Positions 14,001 through 23,300 of a stretch of 64,000 bases of DNA are shown here, piece after piece (positions within the stretch are counted from its first letter, which is position 1; each line of letters starts with the position of its first letter). The notes under the pieces are model-generated. The model did not search any database and was not told the origin of the DNA. It saw nothing but the letters and a program-made list of their open reading frames with translations. Both the position numbers and the translations under genes were made by a program. This DNA comes from Montifringilla adamsi. Taxonomy: Eukaryota; Chordata; Aves; Passeriformes; Passeridae. The DNA is taken from assembly GCA_017590115.1 (NCBI GenBank), contig JAGGNK010008448.1, forward strand, positions 620,001 through 684,000. The letters are read 5' to 3'.

Positions 14001-14778
14001 GCTGGCTAGCAAGAGCACCAAAAAACAACCAGCAGTTTTCAGTTGATCTGTCAGCAAGTTTCACAAGTCAGAAGCTCCCCCTCAGAGAAAACTTCTGCAT
14101 TGACTAAAGATGGACTTGAACCAAACCTCTGCCTCCACCACCTCCTGCCCTTCTGCAGTGCAGTTCAAATTCAAGTCTTCCATTAGCCTTGAACGAGCAA
14201 GGCTTCCCCACCCCTCTAGGCTCACTGCACCTGGAAGTTCAGACCCAGACTCTGTGTCTGTTCTGCAGCTTCAGGACACACAACGCTGTCCAATATACCT
14301 TTGTTTCTAGAGGCATGATGGGTCTGAAAGGGAGGGCGCTTTTTCCAAGTGACCTACAGGCTCCATTCCCACCTGATGCCAACAGGATCAGGGCACCTGT
14401 AGAAAAAACAACTCCGAATCTCCCTTTGCTTCGGCTTTGCCTGGCACAGAAGACGGCCCATTTCCATGAACTTGCATGGAGAGGGCTTTCTTTCCTGAAC
14501 AGGATCCGATGTCTGCGAAGAAGCGCGGCTGCCGGGAGCCCGGGGAAGCGGCAGCGTGCCGGGGTAGAGCCGGGCGGGCGGAGGGCTCCGCGGCCGGGGA
14601 CCCCCGCTCCCGCCGCCGCCCGAGCGGCGCTGCCGCCGCCCCGCCCGCTGCGGGGACCCGAGCGGGGCTGCCCGAGGCGGGGCCGGGTCCCGCCGGGCCG
14701 AGGAGAGGGGTCTGGGCGCTTACCTGGGGCCGAGGCCGTGGCCAGCAGGGCGGCCAGCGCCGTAGCCAGGAGGCGCAT
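1982..14778 (-). CDS. VSTM4: VSTM4, V-set and transmembrane domain containing 4 (exons 1-5, 3' end outside window)
   Basis: This is the overall span of a five-exon partial coding region read right to left: 14724-14778, 9181-9579, 5452-5520, 4528-4635 and 1982-2015. The joined frame gives about 222 residues. They form a signal peptide (1-18), a V-set immunoglobulin domain (about 25-152), a short stalk (153-174), one transmembrane helix (about 177-200) and a basic cytoplasmic start. Identification rests on remembered similarity to human VSTM4: the NVTVSPGP start of the Ig domain, LLAVRW, VQYYGN, DQGHY-C-VQEI, HRNKWTAWSNG, DLYVYAV and HYLVKCPQNS all fall in the same order. All four introns are GT-AG, and every junction splits a codon compatibly. 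Human VSTM4 is about 320 residues, so roughly the last 100 residues (cytoplasmic tail) lie left of position 1. The family is a type I single-pass membrane protein whose soluble ectodomain (peptide Lv) has been linked to calcium-channel modulation and angiogenesis; that is literature knowledge, not visible here. Confidence 0.95.
2016..4527 (-). other. VSTM4 intron 4
   Basis: This intron of about 2.5 kb separates the transmembrane exon from the juxtamembrane exon. I see no further exon, repeat family or RNA gene in it. A purine-rich stretch on the plus strand near 2021-2046 is simply the polypyrimidine tract of the exon 5 acceptor. Confidence 0.7.
4528..4635 (-). CDS. VSTM4: VSTM4 exon 4: transmembrane helix
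   Basis: The exon is 108 nt (2 + 35 codons + 1). It encodes DLYVYAVFVCSIGIISVLL then FTLVILCQSLLNKRRST. The hydrophobic run of about 23 residues is a single transmembrane helix followed by a KRR stop-transfer cluster, giving type I topology with the Ig domain outside. DLYVYAV and the C-IGI-S-LLF spacing match human VSTM4. The acceptor is GGGTTTCAG and the donor is ACAG|GTGAGT (strong). The intron to exon 3 is only about 0.8 kb and contains the unusual T/A/T tract at 4963-5011. Confidence 0.95.
4963..5011. repeat. Homopolymer tract T22-A9-T18
   Basis: Within VSTM4 intron 3, 22 T are followed by 9 A and then 18 T. Both ends are flanked by a TGTAAT-type hexamer (4958-4963 and 5011-5016). The A block can pair with either T block. 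The tract may be a slippage-prone simple repeat or a local assembly distortion; the downstream plus-strand bases are again A-rich (aataaaagaaaaaaacaaac). Confidence 0.85.
5452..5520 (-). CDS. VSTM4: VSTM4 exon 3: membrane-proximal stalk
   Basis: The exon is 69 nt (2 + 22 codons + 1) and encodes ISSRSSDRPTF then KKNHEAWKFFE, with a split Val before and a split Asp after. Human VSTM4 has VISLKASEESSFEKTKETWAFFED at the same place, so the core W.FFED is conserved while the linker has diverged. The acceptor is preceded by a strong pyrimidine run (TGTTTTTTTCAG) and the donor is GAAG|GTAAAG. The Ser/Arg-rich, uncharacterised stalk joins the Ig domain to the membrane helix. Confidence 0.93.
5521..9180 (-). 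other. VSTM4 intron 2
   Basis: This intron of about 3.7 kb lies between the Ig exon and the stalk exon. No coding exon or recognisable transposon was found. AT-rich degenerate repeats (aaaataatctaaa units) occur near 9046-9095, close to the donor of exon 2. Confidence 0.7.
9181..9579 (-). CDS. VSTM4: VSTM4 exon 2: V-set immunoglobulin domain
   Basis: This 399-nt exon (2 + 132 codons + 1) encodes residues about 19-151, a whole V-type Ig domain in one exon as is usual for the superfamily. The B-strand Cys46 (LYCHIS), C-strand Trp62 (AVRWVF) and F-strand Cys126 in DQGHYIC give the canonical intradomain disulfide and core. Cys21, just after the signal peptide, is shared with human. N-glycosylation sequons are visible at NVT, NAT, NYT and NGT. 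The acceptor has a good pyrimidine tract (TTTTCTTTCCTTACAG) and the donor is GAG|GTGAGA. An internal ATG in the NVTV-MTV region is not the start, because homology and frame continue upstream to the splice site. Intron 1 to its right is about 5.1 kb. Confidence 0.97.
9580..14723 (-). other. VSTM4 intron 1
   Basis: This intron of about 5.1 kb separates signal peptide and Ig domain, the usual layout for Ig-superfamily genes. Nothing in it is recognisable as an exon. A 14-bp direct repeat (gggcagaatctaca) occurs twice near 13717-13770. First introns often hold enhancers, but I can name no specific site. Confidence 0.7.
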
Positions 14779-14870
14779 GGCCCGCGGGGCGCCGGCTCCC
14801 GTCCCGTCCCCCTCTGCCGAGCTGCCTCCCTCCTCTCCTCCCCGGCCTCTCGCCTCCTCCCCGCCCGGTC
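14490..14870 (-). promoter_or_regulatory. VSTM4: CpG island at the VSTM4 5' end
   Basis: GC content rises sharply here against an AT-rich background, with dense CpG dinucleotides (for example GCCGGGCGGGCGGAG, GCCGCCCGAGCGGCGC, CCCGCGGGGCGCCGG). The island spans exon 1 and the first intron start and extends upstream of the ATG. There is no TATA box at a convincing distance. This is a typical CpG-island promoter, so several dispersed start sites upstream of 14778 are likely; that last point is inference. Confidence 0.85.
14724..14778 (-). CDS. VSTM4: VSTM4 exon 1: start codon and signal peptide
   Basis: The exon encodes 18 codons plus one base, MRLLATALAALLATASAP. It has a basic residue followed by an Ala/Leu-rich core, a classic signal peptide, and the human protein begins in the same way with MRLL. 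The start at 14776-14778 sits in a fair Kozak setting with G at -3. The frame is open further upstream, so the start was chosen from the signal peptide and homology. The exon ends at a strong donor (CAG|GTAAGC), and its last base G joins AT of exon 2 to give Asp19. The exon lies inside a CpG island. The 5' UTR must lie at coordinates above 14778, but its end cannot be fixed from sequence alone. Confidence 0.93.
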
Positions 14871-15052
14871 CTCCCTTCTCCCCTTGCTTTTCATCTCCTC
14901 CCCTTTCTCCTCCTTTTTTTTTTTTTCCTTCTTCTTTTTTTTTTTTTCCCCGTTTTCTTCCTTCAATCCCAACTCCTCTGCGCTTCCCAGCGTCCTGCCC
15001 CTCTTCAAGTCTCCGCTTTTTCTCGCCCCCTTTCCCTGTGGTTTCTGTCCAC
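14865..15052. repeat. Long polypyrimidine (plus) / polypurine (minus) tract upstream of VSTM4
   Basis: The plus strand reads almost only C and T for well over 100 bases, including two runs of 12 or more T around 14916-14947. On the minus (coding) strand this is a GA-rich tract just upstream of the VSTM4 CpG island. Such tracts can act as GAGA-like promoter elements or form triplex DNA. The large open frames predicted over it (Lys/Glu/Gly-rich or Pro/Ser/Phe-rich) reflect composition. Confidence 0.8.
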
Positions 15053-17331
15053 ACCGTGCCTGTAGGGCGGCATTAGGGCTAGGCAGGGATGCTCCATCTC
15101 TGGCCTCCGCGATCCTCTCTGCACACACACCCCTTGCCCAAAGGACACGGGTCTGTGTCGAGGAAGAATGAGGAAATCCCTCCCTCCCTAAGTACAGAAA
15201 ACCTCTGTACGAGCAGGTGAGGCATAAGCAGCTGGAGGCTGTGGGGTAGACTGCTGGGATGAGGAAGGCTGTATTAGGTGTCCTCTCCATTTTCCTAGGA
15301 GCGTTGGCAATTTTGCAGGCCCTCATGCCCATTCCACTCATCCCATTCCATAACTGGAGCAGGACCACCACTCCCTGGCACATCTGGTTAACATTATCTC
15401 CCATTCCCCGGGTTCAAGTGGTGGCAGCCTGGGGACAAGGAGGTCTGGCAGGCAGGAGTAGCCCATCAGCAGGCATGGGGATGGACACTGCAAGCCTTTA
15501 GGACACCTGTGCCAGGACATTGGATACTGTGCTCTGGTGTTTGCCCCCTGCTGTAACAGCACCTACCAACCACTGACAATCAACCTCTCCAAAACCATCC
15601 TGAATTAACTGATATAGTAGCTTAAGGTGCAATTGCCCTAAGGTTAATGTCCTTGTTTTCACAAATGGTACTACAGTGCTAGGCCAGAACAGACAAGGGA
15701 AGCTGGCACCTTGTAGTCCATTCCTGCCTCTCCCCTGTGCTTCTTTGAAGTGTTTATCACTTGAAAGCCTGCAAATCTCCCCAGATATGGATTTAATACT
15801 TCTGCCAGCAAGTATGATGGGTTATATATTCAGGTTGCATGAAGTATGATTGATACAAGCACATTGGCATTCCTGCTTCCCTGGATAGGGCAATTAGTAC
15901 GGATTTAGCTGCTCCACCCCTCTCCTAGTAATCGCTTAGACAGGATAATACATGTCTGCTTTTAAGCAACACAGATAATTTAGCGTGTGCTAAATCTCAT
16001 CCTTGTGAGATTGAAAACTGCCTTTAAAATCATGTAATTTGTTTCCTCTAGGGAGAGACTTTGGTGTCCATACAGCAAACACTTCTCACAAGAGAGCGAC
16101 AGGTCTGGATTATGCAAAAAGCAATCATCAGACTTGAGGAAGCAGAAGCAGTTTTTAAAATTTATACTGCCTGGGGAGGTAATTAAAATTTGTAGATTCA
16201 AATCTACTCTTTTAACACAGCAAAGGGAAATCCTATCAGAGAGATAAGCTAATTCAAAAACAAACAGACAAATTCACCAGAAATATTCAACAGCAATTAT
16301 GTAGTTTGATGGTCCTGATGGAAACTCCTTTTCAGGATGTCCTTGGACTCTTAATAGAGAGGAAACCAGGGATGACTGATTTTGCATACCCTTCCAAAGC
16401 ATCTACTTCTTGCTGTTGCTTCAGAGAAGATATTAGGCTGGATGGACATCTTAATCCTTCTCATATAATTCTGCTAGGCTGTTCATGCCTCACTTCATGT
16501 CTCTCATAAATTACTTCAGCCTACTAATCTTTAAATGGTGTGTACAAAATACTGGTGTAAAGACAGCAATAAGGACTGCCTAAGGTCTCACACACGTGGC
16601 TGGGCCCTACAGAGCTGAAAGAGGCACTGCAAGAGTCAGTATCAATTTTTGTTGTTTGTCAACAATCCCCATTCCTGTTGGCACCAACAGTTCCTTTAAT
16701 TGCATCAAGAACCCTAACAAGCTTTGGGACAGAACTAGATCATTTAACTGGGGAGAAGGTTTTACATAATGTATTTGCCTATGATAGAAGACAGAAGAGG
16801 AGTCAAAGGCACATCTGGACTTCTGAAATCTCTAGTGTCGGACAGTTTATGAAATCTCTTTTGTCTGACAGTTTACTGAAAACATAATCTTTCTGTTTTT
16901 AGCATGTGATCTCTGTACTTTTGATGGTTCTCTTTGTGTTGTGGGTTCTGTATTTTGTGTAGAATCACTTTTAATGCTCCATCTTGAAAGTTCTTCAACA
17001 ACATAAAAACATAAAAAGTGATTCTTACTCTTAAAGAGATATTTATTCTAAAGTTACAAAGGTACTTTTACCTTTACTTAGGTAGTCTAGGCTGAAAGTC
17101 TTTCTTACTTGCCATAGCATAAATGAGCTCAGGTGATGATGCCCTTTTAGGTTTTTTTGCTGAGGGAGAGCTTTTCTTTGCATAGCTAGAACAGGACCCA
17201 TAGATCTACGTACACGTCTCTCTCTTGCTATCTCTAAATTGTACTGCCAGCAGCACCCATCAGGTGACCCAGCATCTAACACACCTGAGGAAATGTACAT
17301 AATGCCAATCCCTTAGGATATATTCATGGGC

Positions 17332-17384
17332 CAGACAACACTAGTCAGTGGTGGGCAAACAACACTAGTGAGCTGTGGGCAAAC
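17332..17384. repeat. Short tandem duplication, about 26 bp x 2
   Basis: Two adjacent copies of an acaacactagt-(c/g)ag-(t/c)(g/t)gtgggcaaa unit lie side by side, differing at a few bases. No function is evident; it looks like a recent local duplication. Confidence 0.7.
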
Positions 17385-20300
17385 ATGAACTTTGACCTCT
17401 CGTCTTCCCAGGTTTGATGCTGATTTGTAGGATGACTTTTTACAAATTGGTTCTCATTTCTGGGCTGCAGGTGGGTGAGATGCAACCTTCCTTTGTCCCC
17501 CTGTTGGAAGGGTTTGCTATTGGAACTGAGACAACCAGGAAAGGTGACAGTTGTATGATTTGACTTTGCTGTTAAAATCTTACCTCCCTTCCATCCATTT
17601 GTTGCTGCTGAGATGTTTCTGTTTATGTAAAGTGTTTTCTCAAGATTTTTGATGTCTCTTACCTGATGCCATCACAATTTAGCCATGCACCAAAAATCCC
17701 AAAGGCCAAATGAACAAGCAGTACAATTCCCTTTTTCTCCCCCAGGCTGGGTGCGCAGTTCTCTCTGTAAGACAGTGCACCTCCCTTTGCAGCTCTGGAA
17801 GTGTGCTGACGCACGCGAGTGGAGCCTCTGACCCGCAGGATATGGCTTTCTCAGCTCTGGCAGCACGTATGTGGCCTCGTTTCCTGCTGAATGAGTCTGC
17901 TCTGAGAAGAAAAGTGCCTAATCAGCACTCCAGTGCAGCTGACACAGCACAGACTGACTGTTTGCAGAGCCTGGAGCCCCTCTCTCCCTGGGGCAGTGTT
18001 ATTGAAATATCAGCTTTAGTCGCTCGGGGTGAGACCTGCTGTGCAAATCCCCTTTGCCTCTCTGCAAAGTCACATCTGTCAGGAGAGGTAACCACAGCCT
18101 CTTGGCTTTTGCTGTCCTGTCCTCCCTCTCTGGCTGTTCTTAACCTGCCTTCTTTCTTTGAAAGGTCTTACTTGCATTCCCAAATCTGTCTCCAGAATGT
18201 GCTGCAGGATTCCTGTGAGCAGGATTGTGCCTTGCCCTTACAGTAGTGTTGCAGCGTGACAGAGGGACACAGTGGCATCCGCTGCAACTCACACTGGGCT
18301 GCTTTGGCTGGGCTCTAGCATGGAAAAAAGGCTTTCTCAGGGCTGCAGCTCTCACCATGTGTTGGTGGGCTGGGGTGGGCTGTTAAGGAGAGCTATACTT
18401 GTTCTGAGGGATGTATGGGAGTTTGCTCCCCACCTGCAACCATAAACTGTCTCTCTCAACTTTTCATCTTTCACCTGGCCATCATCTTTCAGGGCAAGGC
18501 AACTACAGCTCATCACCCTTCCACACCTCATGCAGGCAGCATGCAAAGGTGCTCTCTGCCTGTCTGGAGCCTGCCTTCAGAGACATGAGCTATGGACAGG
18601 TCTTTTTCAGAGTCCAGCAGCTGGAAGCTCCCATGGCCCAAGGATTCCTAACTAAAAATGAATGTTCAGTGATTAAAGACCGATAAAATCCAAACTGATT
18701 CAATGTTGACAAGCATGGAGGGTATTTGGATCTGTATCCAAATTTTCCTATTCCTTTAATGGGCCAAGTTACTGTAGCAACCCAGAACTTCTGAACAACG
18801 TGGTTCTGCCCATGTTATTCTATGGCTATTTTGTGGACCAACTTGTGAAAAATGATGTTTTGTGAACCCAGCTCCTTGTCAACAGAAAAACCACTATGTA
18901 AGAGCTTCCAAATTGTAGGCATCATGCCTTTTATGTCTCTGAACACCCTGCAAAGTTTACACAGTGTTTGGGGCTTTGATCATATTTTTCTTGTGGCCAT
19001 TTATTTCTGACTGATTGGAAAATATCTAAATAGGTAGTGTGATGTTGTTAACTGCAGATTTCCTTTCCCCCCATGTGTAAAGTGTCCTTCTTCCATTCGC
19101 TTTTCCTTTTTTCTTTCAGGGTTATGAATGAATGATACTGATGTATCTGGGGAGAGTCAGATTTTGTGGCTGTTGTGCAGCCACTTTCATGGAGAGGTGA
19201 AATCCTTACTATGATGCTGTAATATATTTTTCATTTTCTCTTTCTTCAAATAAGAGCACATTTTGTTTTGGTACACGAAACTTGCTTTTGTTATTATTTT
19301 TATGATTGTGTTTGGGACTGCATGAAAGCACAGGGGATTTAGTATATTTTTCTTAGCTTTTGCTTCAAGTTTGATCATTCCAATTTTCAGGGCACTGCTA
19401 ATCCTGAGAAAAAATGAGACCTGTGGGTGTTTTGCAAGAGTGTTTAGAGACTCTGTCATGTGTACTTCCTGCATAGTCAGGTGTGTGCAAGAGTTGAAGA
19501 GTCTTACTGTGATTGTCGTGTACAAAGACACAGTTCCAGCTTCATGTAGTTGTATATAACAGTGTCAACTTCATACAGTGGTAGGTGGCAGTGTAATTTG
19601 GGAACTATTAAAAAGTCCATTGATGCTCCAGTTCTATTCTCCAAAAATATTAAAATGTCAGTTTTAGGTGGCCTTATTTCTGGCAGTCAGTGAGCAAATG
19701 TCATATTAAGATAGATTTCAAAGGCTTTTCAGTGCATTGGTATGTTCTGGCCATGCATTGTCCTTAGGCACCTGTCCCAGTTAAGACATTACTGACAGGA
19801 CTTCAGGCTAGCCCCTGTGAGCCTGCTGATCCCCCTCTGCTCAGCTCAGAGAGGGCACGGACTCCAGAACCACACAGTCAGTGAGAGTTGTCCTGACAAT
19901 GCACGATGCTGTTACCTGTTCTGCCTTGCCTTTCTCCCCAGATAAGTATTGCAGACAGGTTTGAGGAAGCACAAGTCTCTCTGAAAGACCACAGGATATG
20001 GTTTATCTGTGAAGTCTCATGCTTCATGGAATTCAGTCTGTGCTTTCCCCACAACCTGTGTTGGCCATATTTTATATGGACTTTGTGTCCATAATTTGTC
20101 TCTCTCTCTTGCCATTTTCTAAGGGACTGACTGATGTAAGGATGACTCTACTGAGACAAAACAGTGATCCTTCTGGTTCAGTGCCCTTTTTCTGACTGTG
20201 GCTGGAATAAACAAATACTTAAGGGCACAGCAAACACACATGATTATGTTCCCAGGAGACTTTTCCAGCTTTGTATGGTTTGCAGCATGTGCTGTCTCAG

Positions 20301-23300
20301 CAAGATGTGTCTCAGAGCCTCAGTGATCAGACCCAACCACTCAATGTTCTCTTCTGTCATTTAGTTCTGGGCTGAGGAGACAAAGTTTTTCCAGTCCATC
20401 CCCCCTCTCTGGACGGGGTGGAGGTGTGGCTCTCATGGTGCCAGGTGTGGTTTCTGATGGAATAAAGTGTGATGGGAAGGAGAACATTTTAAGGTGAAGC
20501 TGGTCATGAAACAATCACTGTACTCAAATAGGGATGGTCAAAGAACTGCTACATGGCTCTTGGCAAGTCACACTACAAAACCAGTGAACTGAAGTCAGAA
20601 GGTGTAGTGTACTTGTGTCAGATTTGTTAGCTTATGCTTGGATTTATTAAGTTTTCAAACACCTCTTCAACAAGTTTTCCAAAGTAGCACATTTAGTCTT
20701 GATGTATCTTAAGAATAAATGCTTCCACATAAATTCTTTTGACTTACCTGCTTCTGTTCAGAAACCAGAAATACTACAAGAAATGCATCCCTTCTCCTTT
20801 CCTGGTATTTCTGATCTGCCCTTACCCAGTGATCTGGATTAAGAAAAATTGAAGTAGTGTCCAAGCAGAGAATTGAATGGTTGTGGAATGCAAGATTTGG
20901 GTGAAGGTGAATTAAAGAGAAGAATATTGAACTAAATGAGATCTAAGGAGCTCTTCTAGCCTTGGGGTTTGGTTTTTTTTGAGACTGCTTTACACTTTCT
21001 GTATGTTGTCTCCTTTAGTAGAAATACTGAATTCTTGAACACACCACAGAAAAAACCATTTAGGGTCTTCACATCCCAAGGAATAACAACATTTTGTATT
21101 TGACCTACTTTGTCCTTCTTGGACATAGATAGACTCTTGCCCTCTGTTCTCCATTTTCTACCATGTCCACCAAGAGTTTCTTCTGTTTCTACTTTTCTTA
21201 AGGATAATAAATCCTTGACCAAATTTCTTATTTGGATAATAAATTGTGACTCTGTGACTCTGAATTTTGAGTTTTTTAAAACATTCCAAGCTGAAAACAA
21301 AATACCCACGCACATACTCACAGCACAGTTTGTTGTCAGAAAAGCAGGGAATCCTTCCCTAACCTCAGGAATGTCCCTGGAAGATGTGCTGCACTTTTGC
21401 TGTGTTGTCAGGAGTGGTGTCGCTACACTTCGGCGGCTGCTAATTTTAAAACAGATTCTTTCAACTTAAAAACAGAAGTAAAAGCCTACTGTTTCTTAAG
21501 GAATTCTTCCAGTAAAAATCTCTATCAGAGATATTTTAATCAGGGAACTTCAGTAAAATTTTGCGTGCTATATAGGTTTGAGTACTTTGAGGTCAAACTT
21601 TGACCTCTAAGCTCCAGGAGGACTTATGAATGAGAAAAATGGTTGTGTTTCCTGCTGAGCAGTGAAATAATGGAAAAGTATTTATCCAAACATCCAGTAG
21701 GTCTGTGAACTGCTCAAAAAGTTACCTCACTTGTGTTTCTAAGATGATCTCTCTGAAGAATTTTTGACCCAGCTTTGAATAAACAAAATATTTGTTTCAT
21801 GTCCTTCAAATACTGGGTATTTTAGGATAGAATGTCTTTCATGTTGTAGACGAGGACATATGTTCCTCAGTACTGCATCTAAGTGGAAAACAGGCAGATG
21901 CTGTAGCACATTAAAGGGCATCTCTTTCATGTAGCTGTCAGGTACTGAATATTGTGTTCTTCATCTTCTTTCCTTTAAAGGTAAAAATAAGGAGCAAAAG
22001 AAATATGTTATCTGGTCTTTTTCAAAGTACAGAAGTTCAGGTGCCACTTGTTAAAAGATTCTTTGCAGAGAAAGAAGCCAATCTCACATGCTGCACATAC
22101 CATAAGTTTGGATGCATCCCTTAACCAAAAATAGATATTTTTCTTAGCATTGTTGTGGCCACATGGAAGAGATGTAGAGATGTCATATCACCAAATCAGC
22201 TTGTATTTCATCTGTCTGAGAAGTTGTTCCAAATAAGCTCTCAAATATGCACTACCTATTAAAAAAAAAAAATCTGATTTTTTTTTCCTGCATTCCTCTC
22301 CTTACATGAGAAGGCAATAGACAAAGTTTGTCTCCTAAATCAGGAAGAAGATACTGCTTCAACAGCAGGCCTTTGAAAGGCACCAAATTATTTGCAGTGT
22401 TTGATGGAAGAGAAGAGGTCCTGACCCATTCAAAACTAGTGATTTTGATGTGGTGAAGTAGCAGCCAGATCCCTTTTGACTGTGTCTGGTCTGATTTTCT
22501 GGCTCCATGGCTACATGGAACAATAGTCTGTGCAGGGCAGCTGGGACGTGGGCAGAATTACAAGTGAGCATCCGTCAAATTCCTCTGCACAACACTAAGA
22601 GGGCTTTTCCTCTGCACTTCCTAAATGACAGAAAACCTGTGTGAATGATTCTCTGTGGCTTGGGATAGGCAGCTTTGAACTCAAGATTGTACCCTGGAAA
22701 AACGAAAAATTATTTTTGTCACCCATGAAGGTATTAAAAGTGTACTGTGTTGATGTTAAATCAGATATTGGCAAAGCTCTAGTGGTGGGTTGATTGGTTT
22801 GTTTGTTTTAAAGAGAATACTAATATTTGTACAGTTTGAAAAAACAATTCTCTTTGTGGAGAGCCTATGCATAGACTATTTCTATACTGATGGTTAAAGT
22901 CTGTCAAAAGTTATTAATAATAGCAGTAGAAGTTTCTGATGGGAATTGTTGATGAGGAGAGCCAGTAAGCAGTGGCTGAGTTGCTTTTCATGAGTTTGTG
23001 GGATTATATCTAGAAAAACAGTGCAGTTTCTTGGACCTGCAATTCTATCAAAATGTATCCACAGCAGACATTGAGCAAAGGCTTCCACCTGGGGAGTGAC
23101 TGCTGAAGGGTGTTCCACACCTGAGGCTGACTTCTCCAGGCTACAAGGTTTGTATGCCTGAGTGGCTGTGGAGAGACACAAATGGGAAGGAGGAGAGCTC
23201 ACCTCCTTCTCTGGGACTCACAACAGACATCGTGCTGATCTTTAAGGGAAATCTGTGTTTGAATCTAGGAAACCTCTAAAGTTAAATCAGATGGGTGAGT

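Noticed and set aside
14189..15404. Long open frames on both strands (231-338 codons) over the VSTM4 promoter
   Set aside because: Created by CpG-island and polypurine/polypyrimidine composition; only the 18-codon MRLL segment with its donor is supported.
17710..18246. 178-codon plus-strand open frame
   Set aside because: No recognised motif; local GC rise explains the absence of stops.
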